Notes: generated by a model not told the origin, from the sequence alone. A stretch of 64,000 nucleotides of DNA from CAYUPI01 sp964446585 (GCA_964446585.1 CAYUPI010000027.1:1-64000), one strand, 5' to 3'; shown: positions 1 through 9,412, numbered from the stretch's first letter. A program made the numbers and translations.

Positions 1-881
1 AACAACGCTCCGCCGCCGGCCATCACGATGCCGCGATCGACAAGATCGGCGGACAATTCAGGCGGGCAACGTTCGAGTGTGATGCGTACAGATTCCAAAA
101 TGCTGGAAAGCGGCTCCTGCAAGGCCTCGCGAATCTCTTCCGAGCGAATGGTCAGGGTCTTCGGCAACCCTGCGCTCAAGTCGCGTCCCTTAACTTCCAT
201 GGTTAGTTCCTGCTCCAGCGGAAAAGCCGAGCCTATTCGTATTTTAATCTCTTCCGCGGTGCGTTCGCCTATCATCAGGTTATAGGCCCGTTTCATGTGC
301 GCTACGACGGTCTCATCGAATTCGTCTCCACCCACCCTCAGGCTGCGGCTGAAGACGATTCCGGCAAGGGAAATGATGGCAATTTCACAAGTCCCACCGC
401 CGATATCGACGATCATATTTCCGGCCGGTTCGTGCACGGGTAAGCCCACGCCGATCGCCGAGGCCATCGGCTGCTCAATCAGATAGACTTCCCGCGCGCC
501 GGCATGGGTAGCCGAATCCTTTACCGCACGTTTTTCCACTTCGGTAATTCCTGAGGGCACCGCGACGACTACCCGTGGCGCAATCAGTTTTCGATGATGC
601 ACCTTTTGGATGAAATGGCGCAGCATCGCTTCCGTGATTTCAAAATCTGCGATGACGCCATCCTTCATCGGCCGAATGGCCACGATATTCCCTGGTGTGC
701 GTCCCAGCATCCGTTTGGCTTCCTCGCCGACGGCCAGGACGTTGGTCGTGCCTGCCTGAATTGCAACCACCGATGGTTCCCGCAAGACGATTCCTCTATC
801 GCGCACGTACACCAGGGAGTTCGCCGTCCCAAGGTCTATTCCGATATCGTTGGAAAAGAGGCTTTTAAATTGCGCTAGCAT
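1..881 (-). CDS. mreB: Rod shape-determining protein MreB (partial, C-terminus off the window)
   Basis: Bacterial actin homologue that forms membrane-associated filaments and directs lateral cell-wall synthesis. I translated the minus strand from the ATG at 879-881; the frame stays open to the window edge, giving about 293 N-terminal residues. The start MLAQFKSLFSNDIGIDLGTA carries the phosphate-1 loop (DIGIDLGTANSLVYV). Further in are the MreB-typical VAVPSGITEVEKRAV, the phosphate-2 loop IVDIGGGTCEIAII and the adenosine-binding MAGGGAL at the edge. The usual length is about 340 residues, so roughly 50 are missing. Identification is secure; nothing can be said about mreC/mreD, which would lie outside. 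Confidence 0.95.
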   Translation of the reverse strand, partial: MLAQFKSLFSNDIGIDLGTANSLVYVRDRGIVLREPSVVAIQAGTTNVLAVGEEAKRMLGRTPGNIVAIRPMKDGVIADFEITEAMLRHFIQKVHHRKLIAPRVVVAVPSGITEVEKRAVKDSATHAGAREVYLIEQPMASAIGVGLPVHEPAGNMIVDIGGGTCEIAIISLAGIVFSRSLRVGGDEFDETVVAHMKRAYNLMIGERTAEEIKIRIGSAFPLEQELTMEVKGRDLSAGLPKTLTIRSEEIREALQEPLSSILESVRITLERCPPELSADLVDRGIVMAGGGAL

Positions 882-949
882 GAATTCGCCTAAACGAACG
901 CAAGCATTAAAAGGCGGGTAACTTTAACGGTCAAGACTAATAAAGGAAA

Positions 950-976
950 AGGCGACTCAGCTACGCCGAGTCGCCT
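950..976 (-). terminator. Candidate intrinsic terminator between the OB-fold gene and mreB
   Basis: A perfect 9-bp inverted repeat (AGGCGACTC / GAGTCGCCT) with a 9-nt loop. Read on the minus strand it is followed by TTTTCCTTTATTAG, a T-rich tail. It lies downstream of the 1106-1489 gene and upstream of mreB, so it would stop the former before the latter. The function is inferred from shape only. Confidence 0.55.
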
Positions 977-1105
977 ATCCTAACCAACCTAACAACCACC
1001 ACAATAACCCCGACTCAATATACAACAATTCGACGTAAGCGCAAATAACAAGTCTCTGCGCCCGATCCTGTTGGCGGACAACGGGCTGCGTTACTCCTCT
1101 GTGCC

Positions 1106-1489
1106 TTACGGCTTGTTTCCCAGAGCTTTCAGTTGGTTCGTGCTCACCAACACGATTTGGGGCTGGTCGCGGTATTCAGTTATCTTGCCGCTGATTTCGA
1201 CGTCCTGACCCTTGAGCTTGTCGAAATCAGAAAAAAGATTGGTTTTGTTGGCAAAAATAACCGCGGTGAATGGTTGATTAGGAAATGGTTCGTCAAGATT
1301 CAGCCGGATCAGGCGGTCCGTCTTGTGCATCTCGACGACTTTGCCGAAAACCGTTGCTTCGGAGTTGAGGTGCTGTTTCGCCTCTTTGGCAGGGATTCTT
1401 GCCGGCGCATTGGTATTTGTCTCCTGCCCGAGCACCGGGACGCAAATCAGGGTTAGCAGACCAAGGCGGAAAGTGGCGAGCAAATTCAT
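1106..1489 (-). CDS. Small exported OB-fold protein
   Basis: A 127-residue protein. The ATG at 1487-1489 is chosen because it gives a clean signal peptide (MNLLATFRLGLLTLICVPVLGQ); an upstream in-frame start would bury it. The mature part reads like a bacterial OB-fold 'tRNA_anti-like' domain: AKQHLNSEATVFGKVVEM, then FTAVIFANKTNLFSDFDKLKGQDVEISGKI and YRDQPQIVLVST. Such exported OB domains bind unknown ligands. It is divergent from the ferredoxin gene. The gene is real; its function is not known. Confidence 0.75.
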   Translation of the reverse strand: MNLLATFRLGLLTLICVPVLGQETNTNAPARIPAKEAKQHLNSEATVFGKVVEMHKTDRLIRLNLDEPFPNQPFTAVIFANKTNLFSDFDKLKGQDVEISGKITEYRDQPQIVLVSTNQLKALGNKP

Positions 1490-1600
1490 AGCCTGCTGAT
1501 AGTCAAGGCCCGCCAGATTGGCAAGCGCGGACTCGTCAATCACAAATTTAGTTTGCAATTTACCGTGGGGCGTTGGAGTCTCGCTTTACCAGGAATCATT

Positions 1601-1921
1601 ATGGCCCACGTTGTTACCGATAAATGTAAGGGGTGCAAGTTCACCGATTGCGTTGAAGTGTGTCCGGTGGCGTGCTTTTACGAATTGGACAATCAATTGA
1701 TTATTCACCCGGAGGATTGCATTGACTGCACCGCGTGCGTGGCGGAATGCCCCGTGGAAGCGATTTACGCCGAGGCGGACGTGCCGTCTGAATTCCAGTC
1801 AAGCATCGAATTCAATACGGCGGAGGCCCACCGGGTGAAGGACTCCGGCCAGGCGGCCATCCTCAAGAAAAAGGACGCCTTGCCTACGGCTGAGCAGCGG
1901 AAGGCCGAGTTGGGCTATTGA
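1601..1921 (+). CDS. Ferredoxin, 7Fe/8Fe type (FdxA-like)
   Basis: Soluble low-potential electron carrier of 106 residues. The start MAHVVTDKCKGC is chosen from the ATG at 1601, preceded by AGGA at a 7-nt distance. The first cluster region CKGCKFTDCVEVCPVACF has the extended spacing of Azotobacter FdI-type ferredoxins. The second, CIDCTACVAECPVEAIY, is a standard [4Fe-4S] motif. The 50-residue C-terminal tail with FNTAEAHRVKDSGQAAILKKK is also typical of the FdxA group. It stands alone between a divergent gene and the convergent phoR. It could be an electron donor for enzymes encoded elsewhere; no partner is adjacent. Confidence 0.92.
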   Translation: MAHVVTDKCKGCKFTDCVEVCPVACFYELDNQLIIHPEDCIDCTACVAECPVEAIYAEADVPSEFQSSIEFNTAEAHRVKDSGQAAILKKKDALPTAEQRKAELGY

Positions 1922-2046
1922 CCTTGGCGCCGCAGCACGTTCCCGCATAACTTCTGCCGCGCCCTTGGCAGGCATTCGGTTTCGCATCGCATAAGAAAAG
2001 TGTTGGAACTGGCTGGTTTGCCGGTTTTTGGTCTCCGGTCGGCGTT

Positions 2047-3216
2047 TCACGCTTGCTGCAAGGTGAAAAAGAAGGTCGCGCCTTTCCCGATTTGGCTGGT
2101 CGCCCATACCTTGCCGCCGTGGTTCTGAATGATGTGCTTCACAATCGCCAGGCCCAGGCCGGTCCCCCCTTGTTCTCGGGAGCGCGCCTTGTCCACACGA
2201 TAAAACCGCTCAAACAACCGGTCGAGGGCCTCGGCTGGAATGCCGGGACCATCGTCCAGAACGAAGGCTTCGATCTGCGCCCCATCCATCGCCCGGCCGC
2301 CGACGGTGACGCTCCCTCCTTCGCGGCCGTACTTTATGGCGTTGTCAATGAGGTTGCCCAACACTTGTTCCAGCCGGCTGCTATCGGCGCGCACCGTGAC
2401 GTCGGGCGCGCGGTTCACCAGCCGGATGTTTTTGGGATCTGCGCGGGCCTTGAGATCTCCGAAGACCTTTTCGACGAGTGGTGGCAAGGCAATGGGCTGC
2501 AAGTCCAGCGTCATGCGGCCCGATTCCAGTTCGGAAATGGTCAATAGATCCTCGATCAAAAGGCGAAGCCGCTCCGCGTTACGGTTGATAGTCTGCAGGA
2601 ACTTGCCCGCCACCTCCGGCTTGCCCATAGCGCCGTCCAGCAGTGTCTCGACGTATCCCTTGATCAGGGACAGGGGCGTGCGCAATTCGTGGCTGACATT
2701 GGCCACGAATTCTTCGCGGGCGCGCTCGAGTTTTTTGAGGCGAGTCAGATCGTGGAAGACCAGAAGTGTTCCCTCCCGGGCGCCGCGCCCGTTGAGAATT
2801 GCTGTCCCATTAACCTGCACCCAGCGCTCGCCGGGCCGGGGGATCTTCAACAGATGGCCGACCACCTCTCCCCCGGCGCCGAGCGACTCCACCAGCTCCG
2901 CCAGTTCGTAGAGCCGCAACGCTTCAAGGATGGTCTTACCCCTAATGTCGATCGACAAATCGAACAGAGCATTGAAGGCATGATTGGCCATTCGGATGCG
3001 GCCGGACTGATTGAGAAACAGCAATCCCTCGATCATGCTATTGAATAGCGCTTCTTGTTGGGTCTGAATTTGAAGGCTTGCCAGGCGATGGGCCTCGTTC
3101 AGCCTCTCGGCTTCGGCCCGAGCCTCTGTTTGGGCCCGCAGAAATCTGCGGCGCCAGGAGTAATGCAGGATCGCTAAAGCGAGCGCCGCCGACAGAATAA
3201 GGAGCGGCCAGAGCAT
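2047..3216 (-). CDS. phoR: Sensor histidine kinase PhoR-like
   Basis: Membrane-anchored kinase of 389 residues. One N-terminal membrane segment (residues 3-19) is followed by a short coiled linker and a PAS domain (about 53-160, FNSMIEGLLFLNQSGRI). The HisKA domain has the phospho-acceptor H176 in NVSHELRTP. The HATPase domain has the N box NLIDNAIKY (288-296), G1 DDGPGIP (321-327) and G2 GTGLGLA (351-357). The single membrane helix followed by PAS is the PhoR arrangement. It begins 12 nt after the stop of the phoB-like gene, so the two are co-transcribed. The probable stimulus is phosphate limitation, by family resemblance only; no pst or phoU gene is in view. Confidence 0.9.
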   Translation of the reverse strand: MLWPLLILSAALALAILHYSWRRRFLRAQTEARAEAERLNEAHRLASLQIQTQQEALFNSMIEGLLFLNQSGRIRMANHAFNALFDLSIDIRGKTILEALRLYELAELVESLGAGGEVVGHLLKIPRPGERWVQVNGTAILNGRGAREGTLLVFHDLTRLKKLERAREEFVANVSHELRTPLSLIKGYVETLLDGAMGKPEVAGKFLQTINRNAERLRLLIEDLLTISELESGRMTLDLQPIALPPLVEKVFGDLKARADPKNIRLVNRAPDVTVRADSSRLEQVLGNLIDNAIKYGREGGSVTVGGRAMDGAQIEAFVLDDGPGIPAEALDRLFERFYRVDKARSREQGGTGLGLAIVKHIIQNHGGKVWATSQIGKGATFFFTLQQA

Positions 3217-3228
3217 ACCGCGAATGAA

Positions 3229-3930
3229 TTATGTTTCGACGAACCGATAGCCCACGCCATGGACCGTGTCGAGGTGCCTGGCCCCGGCACCGAGCTTGTG
3301 CCGCAAGCGGCGCATGTGGGTATCGACGGTGCGCGTGTCAATGAGGCTGTGATACTCCCAAACGTCGCGCAGAAGCTGCTCGCGGGACTGGACGCGGCCA
3401 CGTCGTTGGGCGAGCACGGTGAGTAGTTTGAATTCCGTCGCAGTCAGCTCAATGGCCTGGCCGCGCCAGCTTACTCGATGGCGCGGTGGGTCGATCAGCA
3501 ACTCGCCGAATTGCATTGTTTCCTGACGAGGTTCGGCCGCGCGGCCGCGTTCGAGAATCTTTTTCACGCGCAGCACCAATTCGCGCGGGCTGAAAGGTTT
3601 GGTGAGGTAATCGTCCGCGCCCAGCTCCAGTCCCAAGACGCGGTCAATCTCCGCTGCTTTGGCGGTGAGCATGATGATAGGGATGGAAGCAGTGGCAGGA
3701 TCGCGCCGCAACATCTTGCAAACCTCCAGCCCGTCCATTTCCGGAAGCATCAGGTCCAAAACGATCAGCCCCGGCAGCAGTGAGCGGGCTTTCTTGAGCG
3801 CCTCCGCCCCATCGGCGGCAGAAACTACACTGAAGCCGGCTTGTTTGAGATTGAATTCCACCAATTCGACGGCTTCCGGTTCGTCATCCACCACCAGAAT
3901 CTTCGCTCTCACTTCCCAGCGGGATACCAT
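3229..3930 (-). CDS. phoB: Response regulator PhoB-like (OmpR family)
   Basis: A 233-residue response regulator. The receiver has the acidic pair D15/D16 (ILVVDDEPEA), phosphorylation site D59 (LIVLDLMLPEMDG), switch residue T89 and K111 (YLTKPF). The C-terminal winged helix (SWRGQAIELTATEFKLLTVL, then RTVDTHMRRLRHKLG and VHGVGYRF) is the OmpR/PhoB DNA-binding domain. I start at the ATG at 3928-3930, which has GAGGA 8 nt upstream; an in-frame extension of 12 residues is possible but unlikely. It is first in the phoB-phoR operon. Confidence 0.92.
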   Translation of the reverse strand: MVSRWEVRAKILVVDDEPEAVELVEFNLKQAGFSVVSAADGAEALKKARSLLPGLIVLDLMLPEMDGLEVCKMLRRDPATASIPIIMLTAKAAEIDRVLGLELGADDYLTKPFSPRELVLRVKKILERGRAAEPRQETMQFGELLIDPPRHRVSWRGQAIELTATEFKLLTVLAQRRGRVQSREQLLRDVWEYHSLIDTRTVDTHMRRLRHKLGAGARHLDTVHGVGYRFVET

Positions 3931-3994
3931 GATTGAATTCCTCAGACAACCGGGGTGTTGTGACAACGATGTGACGGTTTAGTGACAGTCCCTA

Positions 3995-4402
3995 TCACCG
4001 CAACTCTTTCCGAATCATCAGCTTCAGTCCTGACCAGACCTCGTCCACGGCGCAGACTTTGATATCGACCAGGCCCAGCGGCAAGGCGATCTCGCGTATC
4101 ACACCTTCTGTTATATCAGTGGCAACACCCGAACTCTTTTTCGGCCACGACACCCAAATGACTCCATCCGGATTAATCGCCCCTCGAATGACCGGCAATC
4201 TCGATTTCACCATCGATTTCGATGAAGTGAACAAATGAACGAAGCTAATCGAATTGCTCAGGCGCGCCGCCCATTGCACCGGTATCTCGTTCGGCAGGGC
4301 CAGCATGGAATGGTAGTCAGTGGGCGCGCCTTCCACAAAGGCGGTCGAGCCGGCTTTATAGCCGAGCTTCTTCCAAAGCGGTGTTCCGGAATATCCAGCC
4401 AT
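3995..4402 (-). CDS. DUF3052 family protein
   Basis: A 135-residue protein beginning MAGYSGTPLWKKLGYKAG, which is the signature start of DUF3052 proteins. It continues with VIWVSWPKKSSGV and EGVIREIALPLGLVDIKVCAVDEVWSGLKLMIRKE, also typical. The family has no established biochemical function. I prefer the ATG at 4400-4402 to the TTG four codons upstream because homologues start at AGYSGTPL. It is a single gene between the two-component system and the cysteine synthase. Confidence 0.85.
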   Translation of the reverse strand: MAGYSGTPLWKKLGYKAGSTAFVEGAPTDYHSMLALPNEIPVQWAARLSNSISFVHLFTSSKSMVKSRLPVIRGAINPDGVIWVSWPKKSSGVATDITEGVIREIALPLGLVDIKVCAVDEVWSGLKLMIRKELR

Positions 4403-4533
4403 GATCGTAGCCAAATGTTCAGTGCCAGCGCCAGCCGCAAGCGCCTTCTAGTGTGTTTGTAAGCGAATTCTGCGCCTGCCGCTCGCTCCACGCACTGCTT
4501 CGACGGAAAGTCCTATTTGGTCAACCATATTTC

Positions 4534-5469
4534 TCACGCGGTCTGGTACAAATCCGTGCTCAGATATCGGAGTCCGGAATCAACCAGGATAGTGACGACC
4601 GTTGCCTGAGGCCCGAGACGCTCAGCCACGCGGAGCGCCGCCACGACGTTCGCGCCGGAAGAAGTGCCCGCGAACAGCCCCTCCTCACAAGCAAGCCGTC
4701 GCGCCATCACTTTGGCCTCTTGCGTGCTAACTCCGATGACCTCATTTACCAATGCTGGATCCCATAGCGGCGGAATGAATCCTATGCCAATCCCTTCTAT
4801 CTGGTGAGCGCCTGACGGTCCGCCCGACAGGACAGCGGATTCGGCCGGCTCAACGGCGGCGATATGGACCTCTGGATTATGCTTCGCGAGCACTTGCGTA
4901 ACGCCGCGAAGACAATGCGCGGTGCCGACGGATTGAACGAAGGCGTCAACATTTCCATCAGATTGCGACCAAATTTCTTTGCCTAAAGGGTAATAACCGG
5001 TCACGGCGTCGCGGTTGTTGAGTTGATCTGCCCACCAATGACCCGGTTGCTGGCTGATGCGCTGTGACGTCGCAATCATCTCTTTGATGAGTTGTTCGGT
5101 GATCTTCTTGTCGATGCTCGGGACATCCGTGATTTGCGCGCCGTAGGCCTTCATGGTGACTCTTTTTTCCTCAGTGAAGGCATCAGAGAACACAGCGTGG
5201 AACTGGTACCCTTTTGCGGCGCATGCCAGGGCCAACGATATGCCAGTTGTTCCTCCCGTGTACTCGACGACGGTGCCGCCGGGTTTGAGGCGGCCATCGC
5301 CCTCGCTTCGCTCGATGATCGCTTTCGCCATCCGGTCTTTCATGCTGCCGGTCGGGTTCGCCCATTCCAGTTTCACTAATAGCCGGGCGGCGTTGGGCGA
5401 AACTACTTTCCGAAGCTGAACCAAGGGTGTGTTCCCGATGGATTCAAGCACATTAGTCGGCATAGACAT
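4534..5469 (-). CDS. PLP-dependent cysteine synthase family protein
   Basis: A fold-type II PLP enzyme of 311 residues that would join O-acetylserine (or a related acceptor) with sulfide. PLP lysine K44 lies in NPTGSMKDRM, and the phosphate-binding loop is TGGTTG (residues 71-76). The N-terminal LESIGNTPLVQL and C-terminal FAGTSSGANVVAAL are standard. The substrate loop reads EYTGGTTGISLA where classic CysK has TSGNTG, so this may be a paralogue with another nucleophile. The start is the first of two nearby ATGs (5467-5469 and 5461-5463); neither has a clear ribosome-binding site. Confidence 0.85.
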   Translation of the reverse strand: MSMPTNVLESIGNTPLVQLRKVVSPNAARLLVKLEWANPTGSMKDRMAKAIIERSEGDGRLKPGGTVVEYTGGTTGISLALACAAKGYQFHAVFSDAFTEEKRVTMKAYGAQITDVPSIDKKITEQLIKEMIATSQRISQQPGHWWADQLNNRDAVTGYYPLGKEIWSQSDGNVDAFVQSVGTAHCLRGVTQVLAKHNPEVHIAAVEPAESAVLSGGPSGAHQIEGIGIGFIPPLWDPALVNEVIGVSTQEAKVMARRLACEEGLFAGTSSGANVVAALRVAERLGPQATVVTILVDSGLRYLSTDLYQTA

Positions 5470-5570
5470 AAAGGATGCAGCGCACTGGGTGAGGACATTT
5501 TTGGTCAAGGCAAAAACTTGCCGCCTCGGCGCTAAGACCGTCCCATCAACTTACTTGGACGCACGCTGCG

Positions 5571-5670
5571 CGCGGAGCGTTTGGAGTGCGCCCAGCTTGC
5601 TGGCGCGCTTTGAATGCTTAAGCGCTGCAGATAAGCGGGAGCAAGCTCCTCGCACGCCAAACGCCTCGCG
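5571..5670. repeat. REPIN-like inverted repeat in the spacer after purportedly monocistronic genes
   Basis: Arms 5571-5590 and 5651-5670 are inverted copies with about three mismatches; the core GCGTTTGGAGTGCG faces CGCACGCCAAACGC. Just inside the left arm is a small palindrome, CCAGC-tt-GCTGG. The element fills most of the 250-nt spacer between the cysteine synthase gene and the exported protein gene, which otherwise shows nothing. Confidence 0.55.
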
Positions 5671-5721
5671 GAATCCGGTCGCCGTCAAGATGCTCCAACC
5701 ATGACCGCCATCGTTCGTCTT

Positions 5722-8235
5722 TCAGGGCACGAGCCGGACCCTATAAAACCGGCTTGCATCGGTCGCTGTGGGATCGGTCCCGGTGGCTAACGGTCCTGTG
5801 GCCGAGATATCTGGCGTCAAATCGATCCAGGTGGCATCGCTCAGGTTCACCTTGTATTGGAGGCGGTAAGTTTGGCCGGCGATAGCGCTCCAATTCATGG
5901 TAACGACATCGTTACTGAGGAGGATCGACTGAATCGAGGGGCGAGCTACAACAAAGACGTCGAATACCTTTGAGTCGCTCAACGGGGGCGTTCCATTGTC
6001 GGTCACCTGCACAGTGACCGGGTTGGTAGTGTTGATGAAGGAGTCGTCGGGCGTCCAGGTGAACAGGCCGGTGTTCGGGTTGATTGTGGCGGTGGCGGGA
6101 GAGCTAGCACCAAGACTGTAAGTCAAAGTATTTGGCGGCACATCGGGGTCAGTGGCGGAGTTGGTGACGTAAAGCGTGCGGCCAGCATGGACGGTGCGGT
6201 TCGATTGCGCGGTCAAGACCAGTGGGTGGTTGGTCGGGCCAAGGCTCGTAATGTCGAGAATCGCTGAGGAGCTGGTGGCGCTTTGACCGTCCGGGTTGGT
6301 CACCGTGACGGTTCGCGATCCGCCGGCGGCGTTGCTGGCCACGGTCAATTTCAGCGTCAGATGCGTGGGATTGCTGTAGGTGACGCTGCTGACGGTGACG
6401 CCGCCGCCGCTGACACTGGCCGAGATCCGATTCGAAAAGCCTGAGCCCGGGTCATAGAAACCGGTGTCCCCGTTCGAAGTTCCCGTGAGCTGCACCGTGA
6501 TGTTCGTCGTTCCGTTAGTGAGCGTGGATGGGGAGCAGCCCGAAGGCGTTGCTGGAGGCGGCGCGAGCAGTCTTACGACCTGCACACCATAAGAATCCGT
6601 GTCATTGCAAAACTCCTGGATGGTCCACATGGTCATGTCGTCGGAAGGATCGAGGCTTGTGAAAGAAAAATCGCCCCAACGGCGGCCGTTGGAGCTTCCG
6701 GGGTCGTCGGGCGGATTGTAGGCAGTGCTGCTGGCAGTGTACAAGTCGGGTGTGCGCATCGTGCCGAGAGGATCGTTGGCCAGCCGACCGACCGTGCCGG
6801 CGTTGGCATATTCATTGGCGCCGGCAACGCTGAAGCCCACGGCGGCGTGACCCTGGCCGGAAACCATGATCGTGCCAAACCAATAGGAGCGTTGATCGCT
6901 TGTGTTGCTGGCGGATGGTTGAAAAACCGTGCCCGACTGATTCACGGCGGGTGTTTGGCCCGAAGCAATCCCGGTCAAGTCGTACCAACGAACCCCCATG
7001 CGAGTGTCCGTGCCACTTGGAGCGCCCGTGTTGTCCACGGCGATATTGGCCGTTGTCCATAAATGGCCATCGCGATAGTGCGCCATTAGCAACCGGTAGT
7101 CGCCGCTGTCCAGGTAGCCGTTGGCGCCGCCGGTGTTGCCTAGGTGCGGCACATTGATCGTGCCGCCGTTCAGCGGGATGGTGATGGTAATGTCACTGGA
7201 AATCGAGGGCGTCCCACCCGGATCGGTCACACGCCGAAGTTGCAAGATGCCATAAAAGCCAGCATCCACACCGATGATGTAGCCTTCTGCGGCGGCGGGA
7301 TCGTAATTGTCCGCCCCCTGAGGTGAGTAAGGGCCGCTAGCGTGCCCTTGCACCTTGCCGATTAGATTAGCAAAGGTCGTGACCACAATCGGGCCCGCGC
7401 CCAGTACAGAACTTTTTCGCACGACAAAGGCCGTCGTGCCGCCAAAGGAAGTCCTCAGGCCGCGGCTGGAGAAAAGATTGACACCGATATAGAGCGCGTT
7501 GGCGTCGATGCCGAGCGTGTCATAATCGCCGAACTTCGAGCTGTCCGCCTGAAAGAAAAAGAAAGTCCAGACGGTGCTGGGAGTAATAGTGCTGGAGTTG
7601 CTGACGGCAATCAGGACGCGGTTCGGCTGTGTGCCGAGAAAGCCAGGGACATCGAGAATAGTGATGAACCATCGGCCAGACAAGCGGTCATAGCGGATGC
7701 GGGGGTCGCTGGTGAAGTTGTTGTTGACCGGCGGCGTCATAACCGAGCTGAACATGACATCGGGGTTGGCATCGATGCCGCCGTCGGCCACGCCGGTAAA
7801 CTTGTTGAAGCTGCGGATGCGGCCATTGACAGCAACAACAAACTGACTCGGGCCAGCCGCGCCCATGCTGTCCGGGGGAAAGGAAGCCGTGTCGGCCAGG
7901 GTCGCGCCAAGGAAACTGACAGAAGGAACCTGCGGAGTTTGGGGCACAGGCGATGGGCCCGGACCGGAAGGCGGCCAACTAACCACCTTCGGAGAATCCG
8001 GGTTCGACGGCAGATTCTGGACATCCGGCAGTAAGACCAGATGGCTCCTCGGTGGATGAGTTTTGCGCGGCGTCTGGCGATCGCGCTCCACGATTTCGCG
8101 CGAGGTTTCGCGGACGCCTATCGCTCCTTGAACTGATGTGCCAACTGTGAAGCCTGCGCTGTCGGCCCGGGCGACGGGCACGCCGCTGCCTCCAACCCAT
8201 GCAGCCAGAATCCAAATTACAACTCGCGACTTCAC
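5722..8235 (-). CDS. Large exported protein with beta-propeller-like N-terminus and Ig-like C-terminus
   Basis: An 837-residue secreted protein. The signal peptide is MKSRVVIWILAAWVGGSGVPVARA. Residues of roughly 90-530 resemble repeat-rich secreted propeller proteins of this phylum (ADTASFPPDSMGAAGPSQFV, SGRWFITILDV, PQGADNYDPAAAEGYIIGVD). They are followed by an IPT/Ig-like segment (PSGCSPSTLTNGTTNITVQL) and a cadherin-like putative-Ig domain (NTGLFTWTPDDSFINTTNPV...). The last 70 residues (ILLSNDVVTMNWSAIAGQTYRLQYK) match the C-terminal module common in exported Verrucomicrobiota proteins. The likely role is an extracellular or envelope protein; ligand or enzyme activity is not recognisable. 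Confidence 0.8.
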   Translation of the reverse strand: MKSRVVIWILAAWVGGSGVPVARADSAGFTVGTSVQGAIGVRETSREIVERDRQTPRKTHPPRSHLVLLPDVQNLPSNPDSPKVVSWPPSGPGPSPVPQTPQVPSVSFLGATLADTASFPPDSMGAAGPSQFVVAVNGRIRSFNKFTGVADGGIDANPDVMFSSVMTPPVNNNFTSDPRIRYDRLSGRWFITILDVPGFLGTQPNRVLIAVSNSSTITPSTVWTFFFFQADSSKFGDYDTLGIDANALYIGVNLFSSRGLRTSFGGTTAFVVRKSSVLGAGPIVVTTFANLIGKVQGHASGPYSPQGADNYDPAAAEGYIIGVDAGFYGILQLRRVTDPGGTPSISSDITITIPLNGGTINVPHLGNTGGANGYLDSGDYRLLMAHYRDGHLWTTANIAVDNTGAPSGTDTRMGVRWYDLTGIASGQTPAVNQSGTVFQPSASNTSDQRSYWFGTIMVSGQGHAAVGFSVAGANEYANAGTVGRLANDPLGTMRTPDLYTASSTAYNPPDDPGSSNGRRWGDFSFTSLDPSDDMTMWTIQEFCNDTDSYGVQVVRLLAPPPATPSGCSPSTLTNGTTNITVQLTGTSNGDTGFYDPGSGFSNRISASVSGGGVTVSSVTYSNPTHLTLKLTVASNAAGGSRTVTVTNPDGQSATSSSAILDITSLGPTNHPLVLTAQSNRTVHAGRTLYVTNSATDPDVPPNTLTYSLGASSPATATINPNTGLFTWTPDDSFINTTNPVTVQVTDNGTPPLSDSKVFDVFVVARPSIQSILLSNDVVTMNWSAIAGQTYRLQYKVNLSDATWIDLTPDISATGPLATGTDPTATDASRFYRVRLVP

Positions 8236-8497
8236 GCAAACTGGGCCGTCACCTTGCCATTATGCGAGACTTAGTGGGCAAAGTCAATCACAGCTCTTGG
8301 TTCTCATTACTGTGACGAACGGAGCCGACGGTTCAAGACAACGCGGTGAGTCTGCTCTCTTTGGGTTGGCGCCTGTTTCTCAATCTCGCCCCGTTCATCG
8401 CCCAACACTTCCTCTGACTAGCCCGGCTCTTCTCTTCTCTGCTTTCTGCTTTCTACTTTGTCTTTACCGTTCTACTAACAGAGCAAAACCGATACAG

Positions 8498-9412
8498 ATG
8501 GCAACAGTGAAACGTGCCGTTTGCCTCTTGCGAACCTGGGTGTCGCTGGGAGCACTAGCGCTTCCGCTGGTTAGCTCGGCTCACCCCGGAAATGGTATCG
8601 TGGCGCTTACCGAAAACTCGGTCCTTACCGGAGACGCCGTCCACAATGGCCTCTGGCGATTCGAAAGGAACAAAGCAGCCGTCAAGGTCACCGGAGGCGT
8701 TCGATTCCATTGCCATTGGGTGACTCAAGGGCTCGACGGAAAATTTTATGCCGAAACGCTCAGCAACCGGGGAAGCACCTGGACGGACACGGTCTATCGC
8801 GTGGACCCCGGGGGAACAAACTTGAGCGAGATCACCTCCGGAACGGAAGGCACTTTCGGAATTTTTGCCATCGGGAAGTCGAGCGAAATCATCCACCGCT
8901 CCGGCTCAAGAATCGTCGCATGGGCATGGGGCAGCGATTCGGCGTTTCGCGGTGCAGGCAAAGTGGCGGCAGGCGAGCCCTCCTTGGGTGATGTTCGCGC
9001 CTATGCCTGGGGGCCCGGCGACTACCTGTACTTGGCGGACGGACCGCGCGTCAGGCGGATTGGCGCTGATGGAATTGCCCAACTGGTCGCGACGATTGGC
9101 GGCAAGGTGACGGATGCTCTCTATGCCGGCCCGAGCAATGCTCCCTGTATTTGGGGTCTGGCTGTAAGCTCACGAGGCGAGGTCTTGGTCACGATGCCCT
9201 CCAACGGATACGTCCTTCTGCTCGACCTGGACAGCTCAGAGAAAGTAATTGCACACAGTGCCGAGGGGTGGGCCGCAACCGGAGTCGCGGAGTGCGGCGG
9301 CCGCATCTTTCTCCTTGAAACCAAGACCCAGGGCAACAGGAACTACGGTCCACGAGTGCGGATGCTGCGGCCAGATGGCGTGATTGAGACGCTGGGAGAG
9401 GCCCATGACTAG
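8498..9412 (+). CDS. Exported beta-propeller (NHL/SMP-30-like) protein
   Basis: A 304-residue protein with an N-terminal signal peptide (MATVKRAVCLLRTWVSLGALALPLVSSAHP). The mature part consists of repeated blade-like units: HWVTQGLDGKFYAETLS, TVYRVDPGGTNLSEIT, AWGPGDYLYLADGPRVRRIG, GLAVSSRGEVLVTMPSNGYV and PRVRMLRPDGVIETLG. These resemble NHL or gluconolactonase-type propellers. The start is the ATG at 8498-8500; the open frame extends upstream but that sequence is unlike protein. It is divergent from the preceding large exported protein. Substrate unknown. Confidence 0.8.
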   Translation: MATVKRAVCLLRTWVSLGALALPLVSSAHPGNGIVALTENSVLTGDAVHNGLWRFERNKAAVKVTGGVRFHCHWVTQGLDGKFYAETLSNRGSTWTDTVYRVDPGGTNLSEITSGTEGTFGIFAIGKSSEIIHRSGSRIVAWAWGSDSAFRGAGKVAAGEPSLGDVRAYAWGPGDYLYLADGPRVRRIGADGIAQLVATIGGKVTDALYAGPSNAPCIWGLAVSSRGEVLVTMPSNGYVLLLDLDSSEKVIAHSAEGWAATGVAECGGRIFLLETKTQGNRNYGPRVRMLRPDGVIETLGEAHD

